DNA of 64,000 nt from Cyclina sinensis (taxonomy: Eukaryota; Mollusca; Bivalvia; Venerida; Veneridae). The notes under the pieces are model-generated. The model saw only the letters and a list, made by a program, of their open reading frames with translations. It was not told where the DNA came from and searched no databases. Shown in pieces: positions 21,636 through 32,110 of the stretch. The stretch is from positions 20,181,770-20,245,769 of the forward strand of contig JAAONU010000002.1 in NCBI GenBank assembly GCA_012932295.1. Direction: 5' to 3'. The translations under genes and the position numbers were made by a program. Numbering within the stretch: position 1 is the first letter of the stretch; every line of letters begins with the position of its first letter.

Positions 21636-22815
21636 TGGCCATTTTGTGCAGTGAAGCAGAACGTGCCAGCGATATGCATAACAAGGGTTGGTACTGCTCA
21701 CTTTTGCGAAGTTTCATCTAAATCCCGCCAGCAGTTTGACCTGTGATAGCTGGGCAAGGTTTTTCTATTTTAAGGTTTGGTGGCCATTTGTGCAGCAAAG
21801 CGGAACATGCCAGCAATATGCACAACAAGCATGAGTACTGATCACTCCTGTGAAGTTTCGTTGAAATCTCTCCAGCTGTTTGACCTGTGAAAGCTGAACA
21901 AGGTTTTTTTATTTTGACCATTTTGGGCAGCGAAGCAGAACATTATGGAGACATGCACAACTAGGGTTGGTACTGATCACTCCTGTGAAGTTTCTTCAAA
22001 ATCCTTGCAGCAGTTTGACCTGTGAAAGCCTGACAAAGTTTTTCTATTTTTAGCTGTGGCAGCCATTTTGTGCAGAAAAGCAGAACGTGCCAGAGATATG
22101 ACCACCTAGCGTTGGTACTGATCACTCCTGTGAAGTATTGTCGAAATCCCGCCAGCAGTTTGACCTGTGAAAGCTGGACAAGGTTTTTCTTTTTTAAGAT
22201 CTGGCAGCCATTTTACGCAGCGAAGTGGAACATGCCGGCGACATGAACAAAAAGCATTGGTACTAATCACTCCTGTGAAGTTTTGTCGATATCTGTCCAG
22301 CTCTTTGACTTGTGAAAGCTGAACAAGGTTTTTCTATTTTTAGCTCTGGTGGCCATTTTGTGCAGCAAAGCGGAATGTTACGGCAATATGCACAACTAGG
22401 GTCGGTACAGATCACTCCTGTGAAGTTTCATCAAAATCCCACCAGCAGTTTTACCTGTGAAAGCCAGACAACGTTTTCCTATTTTCAGCTCTGATGACCA
22501 TTTTGTGCAGTGAAGCGGAACATGCCAGCGATAAGCATAACAAGGATTGGTACTTCTCACTCGTGTGAAGTATTGTCGAAATCTGACAGCTGGACAAGGT
22601 TTTCCTATTTTTAGCGGTGGCAGCCATTTTTGTCGACTGAAGCAGAACATGCGAGGGATATGCACAACGAGGTTGGTACTTATCACTACTGTGAAGTTTC
22701 GTCTGGCCAGCAGTTTGGCCTGTGAAAGCCGGACAAGGTTTTTCTTCTTCTAGTTCTGGTGGCCATTTTGTGCAGCAAAGTGGAAGGTACCGGCGATGTG
22801 CACAATAAGGGCTGG

Positions 22816-23062
22816 TTGGTGCCAAATAGGGGACTATAAACTGTGAAGTAACTTTTATTGGATCTGCGCAAAGAACACTTTAGTTATGAGACAAATGACA
22901 TGTTTTCCTTTTATTATTATGATTTAATAAACAGTGATTGAACTATTAAGATTGTTTACTTCAATCAAAGGAGGCTGGGTAACAAATTTATACAAGGAAA
23001 ATCCCAGCAACGTTTTATAAGCTTTAGCCAAGTAGTTTAGGAGGAAATGTTGTTTAAAGGCA
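22816..23062. other. Unassigned repeat-flank DNA
   Basis: AT-rich DNA with no recognised core. The last 60 bases (AGTAGTTTAGGAGGAAATGTTG) look like a C-type monomer end, so this may be what remains of an element whose tail was split by the HLE starting at 23063. Confidence 0.35.
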
Positions 23063-24479
23063 ACAAGAGGGCCATGATGGCCCTAAGTCGCTCACCTGAG
23101 TCTCATTCCTCATGTTACAAGTATTATTATTTGTTGGTTGTTATGGGTGTTTGTTGTTCGCAGGTTTGAATAAGTTTGCAATAAGTTTGAACACTACTGT
23201 GAAGTTTAACGGCTTTGAATCAACTTGTACTCAAGTTATTGAAAGGAAATGAAGTGTGACAGACAGACAGACAAACAGACAGACAAACAGACAGCCATGG
23301 ACAGGGCAAACAACAATATGTCTCCATCAAAGGGGCGGGGTTGGGGGATGACATAACAGCAAACAATTTACGGTCTAGCCCTTGGTGTTTCAGAGCAGCA
23401 GATTATTTAAGTTTTCCCCATATAGGTCCTTGTGTAAAATCAAATGACCCCCCACCCCAGGTGGGGTCAGTTTTGACCCCTGGGTCATGATTTGAACAAA
23501 CTTGGTAGAGGTCCACTAGACAATGCTGTACACTAAATATCTAAACTCAAGGCCTTGTGGTTTTTGACAAGAAGATTTTTAAAGTTTTCCTATATAACTC
23601 TATGTAAAACATGTGACCCCTGGGGCGGGGCCTTTCTTGACCCAGGGGCTAAGATTTGAACAAACTTGGTAGAGGTCCACTAGACAATGCTACATACCAA
23701 ATCTAAAGGCTAAGGCCCATGTGGTTTCAGACAAGAAGATTTTCGAAGTTTTTCCTATATAACTCTATGTAAACAAGAGACCCCTGGGGCAGGGCCTATT
23801 TTGACCCAGTGGCTATGATTTGAACAAATTTAGTAGAGGTCCACTAGACAATGCTACACACCAAATATCTAAACTCTAGGCCTTGCGGTTTCTCACAAGA
23901 AGATTTTTTTAAAGTTTTTCCTATATAACTCTTTATAAAACATGTGACCCCTAGGGCGGGGCCATTTTTGACCCAGGGGCCATGATTTGTAAAAACTTGG
24001 TAGAGATTCACAGGACAATGCTGCACACAAAATATCTAAACTCTAGGCCCTGTGGTTTCTGACAAGAAGATTTTTAAGTTTTCCCTATATATATCTATGT
24101 AAAATCAACTGACCCCTTGGGTGGGGTCAGTTTTGACCCCAGGCTCATAATTTGAACAAACTTGGTAGAGGTCCACTAGATGATGCTTCATACCAACTAT
24201 CTAAGCTCTAGGCCTTGAGGTTTCGGATAAGAAGATTTTTAAAGATCCAACTTTTAAAACCTATTTTTAGCTCCAGTGGACCAGAAATGAAATGGACCAG
24301 AACCATTTGAACAATCTTGGTAGAGCTTCATGCAAGGAACATCCCATGCAAGTTTCATTAAATTTTGCCCATTGGTTTCAGAGGAGATGTCCTTTGAATG
24401 AAAAGTTGACAACGGACGGACGACAGACGAAGACTGATAAGAAAAGCTCACCCTGAGCACTTTGTGCTCAGATGAGCTA
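23063..24479 (+). mobile_element. HLE, composite with internal G-type end
   Basis: The 5' end is ACAAGAGGGCC with hairpin, then TCTCATTCCTCATG. A GACAGACAGACAAACAG microsatellite and a degenerate G-type 3' hairpin (ATATGTCTCCATC...GATGACATAA, 23307-23350) follow. Instead of stopping there, it continues into A units and an A-type 3' end, GTGCTCAGATGAGCTA at 24479. The same layout occurs at 38286-42830. Confidence 0.82.
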
Positions 24480-24564
24480 AAAATGGACAATGCACAATGC
24501 ACACTGCACAATGAACACATGGCAATCCTAAAAGCTCACCTTGAGCATATGCGCAGGTCAGCTT
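24480..24564 (+). repeat. Extra decayed HLE 3' end
   Basis: A small ACAATGCACAATGCACACTGC minisatellite is followed by AGCTCACCTTGAGCATATGC and GCAGGTCAGCTTA, a worn second terminal hairpin directly after the one ending at 24479. It may be the tail of the element into which 23063-24479 inserted. Confidence 0.5.
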
Positions 24565-24751
24565 ATAATTCAGTACCTAAGTTATGAAGCCTTCATATAT
24601 ATAACTAGAATTTCTGTATGAAAATTTTCATTTTTATTCACTGGCAAACAAAAAATGTGCAAGTAAGTAACTTAAAACTACAGAATCTTTAAAATAAATA
24701 TTATGCATAAGTATTTTCTGTTGCACTTTCTTACAATAAAATAAAGCTTAC
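24565..24751. other. Intron sequence downstream of exon 2
   Basis: AT-rich, single-copy-looking DNA with no repeat core, between a worn HLE end and exon 2. It contains the GTAAGC donor used by exon 2. Confidence 0.55.
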
Positions 24752-24815
24752 CAAAGATTTCCCCATTTGGAGCATACTCTGACACAAGATACAGCATGTT
24801 TTTAGTTTCCATAAC
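24752..24815 (-). CDS. SIK: SIK-family kinase, hinge exon
   Basis: The exon is 64 bases: 21 codons plus one base. The peptide begins VMETKNMLYLV and ends NGEIF, i.e. strands beta-4 and beta-5 and the hinge of the kinase domain. VMETK.MLYLV.EYA.NGE(I/M)F is diagnostic of the SIK family. The acceptor is TTGCAG before 24815 and the donor G|GTAAGC follows 24752. The leftover G joins AT of the next exon to make the Asp of FDY. The residue before EYA, the gatekeeper in SIKs, is Ser (TCA, 24780-24782) where vertebrate SIKs have Thr. It is 27.4 kb from the previous exon and 15.2 kb from the next. Confidence 0.93.
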
Positions 24816-24861
24816 CTGCAATATAAAGCAACTAATTCACAGATGGGTCAACTATGCAAAA

Positions 24862-25646
24862 ACAAGAGGGCCACTAGACAATGCTGCATACCAAATATCT
24901 AAGCTGTAGACATTGAGGTTTCCAGTAAGAAGATTTTTAAAGATTGCCTTTTTCACATATTAAGGGCCCCCGGGGCAGAGCCAATTTTGACCCCGGGGCC
25001 AACATATATAAAATACTGGTAAAGGTTCTCTACACAATACTCCACACCAAATATATAAGGTCTAGTCCTATCAGTTTGGAAGAAAAATGATTTTTCATGT
25101 TTTTCCTATATAACTTTATGTAAACCAACAGAACCCTGGGGCGTGGTCAATTTTGACCCAGGGGACATAATTTGAACAAACTTGGTAGACATCCACTAGA
25201 CAATGCTGCATACCAAATATCTAAGCTGTAGGCATTGTGGTTTCTGAGAAGAAGATTTTTAAAGATTTCCTATATAAGCCTATGTAAAATAAATTGACCC
25301 CCAGGGTGGGGCCAAATTTGACACCAGGGGCATAATTTGAACAAACTTGATAGAGGTCCAAAAGACAATGCTACATACCAAATTTTAAGGCTCAGGGCCT
25401 TGTGGTTTCAGACAAGAAGATTTTTGAAGTTTTTTCTTTAAGTTGCCATAGCAACCAGAGTTCTTGATGGAATTGAATTCTTTGAACAACTTTGGTAGAG
25501 CTTCATGCAAGGAACATCCCAGGCAAGTTTCATCAAATTTGGCCCAAAGGTTTCAGAGAAGATGTCGTTAGAATGAAATTGTTGACGGACGACTGACAAA
25601 GTCCGGTCACAATAGCTCACCATGAGCCAAAGGCTCAGGTGAGCTA
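24862..25646 (+). mobile_element. HLE, A-core, 5' module deleted
   Basis: It starts ACAAGAGGGCC but is fused at once to CACTAGACAATGCTGC, the middle of an A unit, so hairpin and 5' module are gone. The A units then run normally to GGCTCAGGTGAGCTA at 25646, with the GCCATAGCAACCAGAG terminal unit. The fusion point CC is shared by both parents (GGGCC / GGTCC). Confidence 0.8.
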
Positions 25647-25741
25647 AAAAAGTAGTTCACTAGGTCAAAATTTAGGTCATCTAACATCAAAGTTCAATTC
25701 TACATCTGAAACTATGCAAATGGTCCACATTTCATAGCTGA
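25647..25741 (+). repeat. Flank repeat shared with 29715-29820
   Basis: AAGTAGTTCACTAGGTCAAA, TCAATTCTACATCTGAAACT and GCAAATGGTCC occur here and, with about 90% similarity by eye, on the other side of the nested C element at 29720-29820. It has no coding potential. Confidence 0.5.
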
Positions 25742-25861
25742 ACATGATCGCCCTGGATTGCTCACCTGAGTACTTTGTTTGAGGGTCTACCATTAAGCAA
25801 ATATCAGATGCAACATTACATTTTTTAATTGAAGATATTTAAAAGTCTCATATTTTATACA
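25742..25861 (+). mobile_element. Solo 5' end of a C-type HLE
   Basis: A worn end (ACATGATCGCCCTGGATTGC, CTCACCTGAGTACTTTG) and the C-type 5' module (GAGGGTCTACCATTAAGC, CAGATGCAACATTACATT) stop at ATTTTATACAA, where the next C element begins. No matching remainder follows that element. Confidence 0.65.
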
Positions 25862-28800
25862 AACAAGAAGGCCATGATGGCCCTGGATCGCTCACCTGAG
25901 TACTTTGCTTGAGGGTCTACCATGAAGCAAACATCAGATGCAACATTACATTTTTTAATTGAAGATATTCAAAGATCTCATATTTTATACAAGAGGGCCA
26001 TGATGGCCCTATATCGCTCACCTGAATATGACTGCTTTTAACAAAGTTGCTATGGACCTGGTTAATTGACCCCAGATGACCCATATTCAAACTTGACCTA
26101 GAAAATATTGAAACAATCTTTCTGACAAATTTCAAGGTTATTTGGACTGAAAGTGTAGCCTTTAGAGTGTTAACAAGGTTTTTCCATATTTGGGCTCTGT
26201 GACCTAGTTTTTAACCCCAGATGATCCATATCCAAACCTCAGCTTGAAATCATCAAAACAACCTTTCTGACAAATTTCAAAGACATTTGGACTGAAAATG
26301 TAGCCTCTGAGTGTTTACAAAGTTTTTCGATATTTAGGCTCTGTGACCTAGTTTTTTTAATCCAGATGACCCATATTCAAAGTTGAGCTGGAAATCATAG
26401 AAACAACCTTTCTGACAAATTTTCAGGTTATTTGGAATTAAAATCTTAACTCTTGAGTGTTAACAAGGTTTTTCCATATTTGGGCTCTGTGACCTAGTTT
26501 TTGACCAAAGATGATCCATATTAGTACTTGAGCTAGAAATCATCAAAACAACCTGTCTGACAAATTTCCAGGATATTTGGACTGAAAATGACTAACCTCT
26601 GGATAGTTTAAATGGTTTTAACATTTTAGGGCTCTGTGTCCCTGTTTTTGATCCCAGATGACCCATATCCTAATCTGGGCTAGAAATCATTGAAACAACC
26701 TTTCTGACAAATTTCAAGGACATTTGGACTGAAAATGTAACCTCTTGAACATTAACAAGGATTTTCTTCTTTTTGGCCCTGTGTCCTAGTTTTTGACCCC
26801 AGATAACCCATATTCAAAACTGAGCTAGAAATCATTAAAACAACCTTTCTGACAAATTTCATGGTTACTTGAACTGAAAATGTTACCTCAATGCGTGTTA
26901 ACAAGGTTTTTCCATATTTGGGGTCTGTGACCTAGTTTTTGACCCCAGATGACCTTTATTCGAATCTGAGCTAGAAATCATTAAAACTTTTTTTCTGACA
27001 AATTTGGAGAATATTTGGACTGAAAAGTAGCTTATAGAATGTTAACAAGTTTTTTTCTATTTTTGGGCTCTGTGACCTAGTTTTTTAATCCAGATGACCC
27101 ATATTCAAATTTAATCTAGAAATCATTGAAACAACCTTTCTGACAGATTCCTGGTTATTTGGACTGAAAATATTACCTCTAGAGTGTTTACAAGGTTTTT
27201 CCATATTTGGGCTCTGTGACCTAGTTTTTGACCCCAGATGACCCAATTTTGAACTTGAGCTAAAAATCATCAAAACAACCTTTTTGACAAATTTCTGGGA
27301 TATTTTGACTGAAAATGTAACCTCTAGAGTGTTAACGAGATTTTTCTATTTTTGGGCTCTGTGACCTAGTTTTTAAACCAAGATGACCCATATTCGAACT
27401 TGAGCTTGAAATCATAGAAACAACCAGTCTGACAAATTTCCAGATTATTTGGACTGAAAATGTTACTTCTCCTTCTACAAGAAGATTTTCAAAGTTATCA
27501 CTATATAAGCCTATGTAAAACAATGACCCTGGGTTGGGGCCAAATTTGACCCCAGAGGTATAATTTGAACAAACTTGGTAGAGGTCCACTAGACAATGCT
27601 ACATACCAAATCTTAAGGCTCAGGGCCTTGTGGTTTCAGACAAGAAGATTTTCGAAGTTTTTCCTATATAAGCCTATGTAAAACCAATGACCCCAGGGTG
27701 GGGCCAAATTTGACCCCAGAGGTATAATTTGAACAAACTTGGTAGAGGTCCACTAGACAATGCTACACACCAAATACCTAAGCCTTATGCCTTACGGTTT
27801 CTGACAAGAAGAGTTTCGAAGTTTTTCCTATATAACTCTATGTAAAACTAGTTACCCCTGGGGCGGGGCCATTTTGACCCAGAGGCCATGATTTGAACAA
27901 ACTTGGTGAAGGTCCACTAGACAATGCTACACACCAAATATCTAAGCTCTATGCCTTACGGTTTCTGACAAGAAGATTTTGAAAGTTTTTCCTATATAAC
28001 TCTATGTAAAACAAGTTACCCCTGGGGCCGGGCCATTTTTGACCCAGAGGCCATGATTTGAACAAACTTGGTAGAGGTCCACTAGACAATGCTACACACC
28101 AAATATCTTAGCTCTATGCCTTACGGTTTCTGACAAGAAGATTTTTAAAGTTTTTCCTATATAACTCTATGTAAAACAAGTTACCCCTGGGGCGGGGCCA
28201 TTTTTGACCCAGAGGCCATGATTTGAACAAACTTAGTAGAGGTCCACTAGACAATGCTGCACACCAAATATCTAAGCTCTATGCCTTACGGTTTCTGACA
28301 AGAAGATTTTTAAAGTTTTTCCTATATAACTCTATGTAAAACAAGTTACCCCTGGGGCGGGGCCATTTTTGACCCAAGGATCATAATTTGAACAAACTTG
28401 GTAGAGGTCCACTAGATGATGCTTTATACCAAATATCAAAGCTCCAGGCCTTGTGGTTTCTGACAAGAAGATTTTTAAATATCCAAGTTTCAAAATCTGT
28501 TTTTAGCTCCTGTGACCCAGAAATGCAATGGACCGGAACCATTTGAACAAACTTGGTAGAGCTTCATGCAAGGAACATTCTAGGCAAGTTTCATTAAATT
28601 TTGCCCAGTGGTTTCAGAGGAGATGTCGTTTGAATGAATTGTGGACGACGGACGGACGCCGGACAATCAAGGATCCTAAAAGCTCACATGAGCATGCTCA
28701 GGTGAGCTAACAAAAAATCCATGGGGCAGAGGCAATTTCATGATAACAGCTTGTGAGGAGATGTAATTGAAGCCATATATTGAAGAAATTCTGATTTCAA

Positions 28801-29714
28801 CTCCTGTGGCCATTTTGTTCAATCGTGCAGAACCGTTTAAGCAATTTTAACGCAGGGGTATGTTATGATCATTTCCATGAAATTTAATGGAAAATTACCA
28901 TGCCATTGAGGAGGAAATGTTGTTAGAATTTTTTTCTATTTTTAGCTTTTGCAGCCCTTATGTGCAATGGAGTGGAAAGGTTTAAGCAATTTTAGAAAAG
29001 GGCAATATAAGGAACATTTCTGTCAAATTTGATTTGAAATGGCCAAGTGGTTTTGCAGGATATGTCATTTGAAGCCAAACATTGAAGAAAATCTATTTTT
29101 AGCTCTGGTGGCCATTTTGTTCAATGCAGGAGAACCATTTTAGCAATTTTCAAGGAGGGCTATGTAAGGAACATTTCCAAGAAATTTTCATCAAGCCGTT
29201 CAGGAGGAGATGTTGTTTTAATTTGTTTTCTATTTCTAGCTTTTGCAGCCCTTATGTGTAATGGAGCAGAAAGGTTTGAGCAATTTTAGAAAAGGGCATT
29301 ATAAGGAACATTTCTGTCAAATTTGATTTAAAATGGTCAAGTGGTTTAGGAGGAGATGTCATTTGAAGCCAAACATTGATGAAAATCTATTTTTAGCTCT
29401 GGTGGTCATTTTGTTCAATGGAGCGGAATCATTTCAGCAATTTTAATAGAGGGCTATCACCCAACCATTTAGGAGGATATGTTTTTTATTTTTTTAGCTT
29501 TTGCAGCCCTTATGTGCAATGGAGCGGAAAGGTTTGAGCAATTTTAGAAAAGGGCAATATCAGGAACATTTCTGTAAAGTTTGGTTAAAAATAGCTGTGT
29601 GGTTTAGGAGGAGATGTCACTTAAAATGAAATGTTGACGACGGACTACTGACGACGGACGCCAGACACAGGGTGATCACAATAGCTCACCCTGAGCATTT
29701 GCTCAGGTGCGCTA
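25862..29714 (+). mobile_element. C-type HLE hosting a B-A HLE
   Basis: The element's own sequence is 25862-25988 and 28710-29714. Its 5' module ends TCATATTTTAT; after the nested element it resumes ACAAAAAATCCATGGGGCAG, exactly as in the uninterrupted C element at 35994. About five C monomers, alternating GCTCTGGTGGCCATTTTG and GCTTTTGCAGCCCTTATG types, lead to a GACGACGGACTACTGACGAC stretch and the end CATTTGCTCAGGTGCGCTA. Confidence 0.82.
25989..28709 (+). mobile_element. HLE, chimeric B-A core, nested
   Basis: Same plan as 11884-14592: B 5' end and B units, the B-to-A switch at GTTACTTCTCCTTCTACAAG (about 27464-27483), then A units and the CACATGAGCATGCTCAGG hairpin ending GAGCTA. It is inserted in a C element with no target duplication; flanks rejoin as TTTAT|ACAAAAAATCC. 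Confidence 0.87.
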
Positions 29715-29828
29715 AAAAGAAGAAAGTAGGTCACTCAGTCCAAATCTAGGCCACTTCATATCAAAGTTCAATTCTACATCTGAAACTGTGCAAATGGTCC
29801 AAATTTCATAACTGTATATCAAATAACA

Positions 29829-31788
29829 ACAAGAGGGCCATGATGGCCCTGAATCGCTCACCTGATAGACCATGAAACGATATTGTAGACATAATGAGGA
29901 GAGAATTGGTGAAAGAAGGGCATGTGTCCACACTTGCTGATTGGTGAAGTTTTAACTTTACATGAACTGTTTTAATAATTTCCAGTTTACCTCATTTCGT
30001 CTAGATGATAAATACATGGAAAATGTTAACATTTCAAAGTCATTAGACTTTCGATACATTTTTTTTTTCTTTGTAAGTTAACATGAAACTATTGTATGAA
30101 GTACAAATTGAAATATGGATATCTGAAACAGGTGTAATGTTTTCATTTTGGCTGAAGGTAGTTTCCTTCAGAAATGTACAGTCTAGAAGTGACTTTTGTG
30201 TTAGGGTATATGCTATTTTGAGACAGTATTTAAGTTACATAATGGTATGCAGTTAACCTGTGTTGGTAAATTCTGTACCAGTACAGAATTTGAGAGCACG
30301 TTATGACACACAAGATAGGTGATCCACAGACCATGGACTGTACGTACTGAACTCAGCAGTTGGGAAGACCGAAGCAAACTTTGCAGACTAAGATCAGATG
30401 GCTATATAAACTATATATAAAATGAATTGACTATGGGGCGGGGTCAATTTGACCCCGGGGATCATGATTTGAGCAAACTTGGTTAAGGTCTACTAGGTCA
30501 TGCTACATGCAAAATTTCTAAGCTCTAGGCTTTCTGGTTCTGGAGTAGAAGATTTTTTGAAGTTTTTCCTATATAAACTCTATATAAAATCAACTGACCC
30601 CCAGGCGGGGTCAATTTGACCCCGGGGATCATGATTTGAGCAAACTTGGTAGAAGTCTACTAGTTAATGCTACATGCAAAATATCTAAGCTCCAGGCCTG
30701 CAGTTCTGGAGAAGAAGATTTTTGAAGTTTTTCCTATATAAACTATATATAAAATGAATTGACTATGGGGCGGGGTCAATTTGACCCCGGGGATCATGAT
30801 TTAAGCAAACTTGGTAAAGGTCTACTAGGTAATGCTACATGCAAAATATCTAAGCTCCAGGCTTTGTGGTTCTGGAGAAGAAGATTTTTGAAGTTTTTCC
30901 TATATAAACTCTATATAAAATCAATTGACCCCCGGGCGGGGTCAACTTGACCCCGGGGATCATGATTTGAGCAAACTTGGTAGAAGTCTACTAGGTAATG
31001 CTACATGCAAAATATCTAAGCTCCAGGCTTTGTGGTTCTGGAGAAGAAGATTTTTGAAGTTTTTCCTATATAAACTCTATATAAAATCAATTGACCCCCG
31101 GGGCGGGGTCAATCTGACCCCGGGGATCATGATTTGAGCAAACTTGGTTAAGGTCTACTTGGTTATGCTACATGCAAAATATCTAAGCTCTAGCCTTTGT
31201 GGTTCTGGAGAAGAAGATTTTTGAAGTTTTTCCTATATAAACTCTATATAAAATTAACTGACCCCCGGGCGGGATCAACTTGACCCCGGGGATCATGATT
31301 TGAGCAAACTTGGTAGAAGTCTACTAGTTAATGCTACATGCAAAATATCTAAGCGCCAGGCTTTGTGGTTCTGGAGAAGAAGATTTTTGAAGTTTTTCCT
31401 ATATAAATTCTAAGTAAAATCTATTTACCCCCGGGGCTGAACCAGTTTGACCCCGGAAGTCATGATTTGAGCAAACTTGACAGAGGTCCCCTAGATGATG
31501 CTTCATACCAAATATGAAAGCTCTGGGCCTTGTTATTTCAGACAAGAAGATTTTTGAAATTTCCATTTTAAAAACACCTTTTAGGGCCTCACAGCCATAT
31601 TGTGCATTGGACCGGAACCATTTGAGCAAACTTGGTAAAGGGACATCTAAGGACCATTAGTATGAAGTTATTTTAAAATTGGGCCAGGGGTTTAGGAGGA
31701 GATGTCATTTAAAGAAAATGTTGACGACGGACGACGGACACAAGGGTATCCTAATAGCTCACTCTGTCACTGCGTGACAGGTGAGCTA
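29829..31788 (+). mobile_element. HLE, A-variant core with unique 5' module
   Basis: It runs from ACAAGAGGGCC with hairpin to GCGTGACAGGTGAGCTA. The 5' module (CTGATAGACCATGAAACGAT to about 30405) matches nothing else here. From about 30400 there are seven A-variant units with GGGGATCATGATTTGAGCAA and a stronger GGCGGGGTCAA.TTGACCCCGGGG palindrome. The end combines an A-type last unit with the B-type GTCACTGCGTGAC hairpin, so ends have been swapped. Confidence 0.82.
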
Positions 31789-32110
31789 AAAAAAGTAGGT
31801 CATTGAGTCCCCTAGGGCAGGGCCAACTTTGACTCCAAGGCTTTAATTTAAACAATCTTGATATAGGTCCACCAGACACTGTTTCATGTCAAATATCTTA
31901 GCTCTAGCTTTCTCGGTTTCAGAGATCACTTTTTTATATGTATATAAAGAAAACCCATGACCTACAGGGCAGGGCTAATTTTAACCCTACGGTCATAATT
32001 TGAATAATCTTTGTAGAGGTCCACAATGTTTCATGCCAAATATCTAAGCTCTAGCCTTTGAAGCTTCAGAGGATAATTTTCTTATAAGTTTTTACTATAT
32101 GTATATTAAG
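31789..32110 (+). repeat. A-variant remnant
   Basis: This matches the start of the element at 58998 (TTTCATGTCAAATATCTTAG, TTTCAGAGATCACTTTTTTA, AAGAAAACCCATGACC). It is cut at TATATTAAG by the B-A element starting at 32111; no own ends were seen. Confidence 0.55.

Larger units (their letters stand above)
19981..22815 (+). repeat. F-family tandem array, interrupted
   Basis: Units of about 146 bp contain TTTTTCTATTTTTAGCTCTGG, GGCCATTTTGTGCAGCGAAG, GGTACTGATCACTCCTGTGA and GCCAGCAGTTTGACCTGTGA. About twelve copies are present, broken by a MITE (20274-21099) and a 0.2-kb insert (21432-21635). The unit is recognisably related to C-family monomers, which share AGCTCTGGTGGCCATTTTGT. Open frames on the minus strand through this array are repeat translation. 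Confidence 0.75.
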
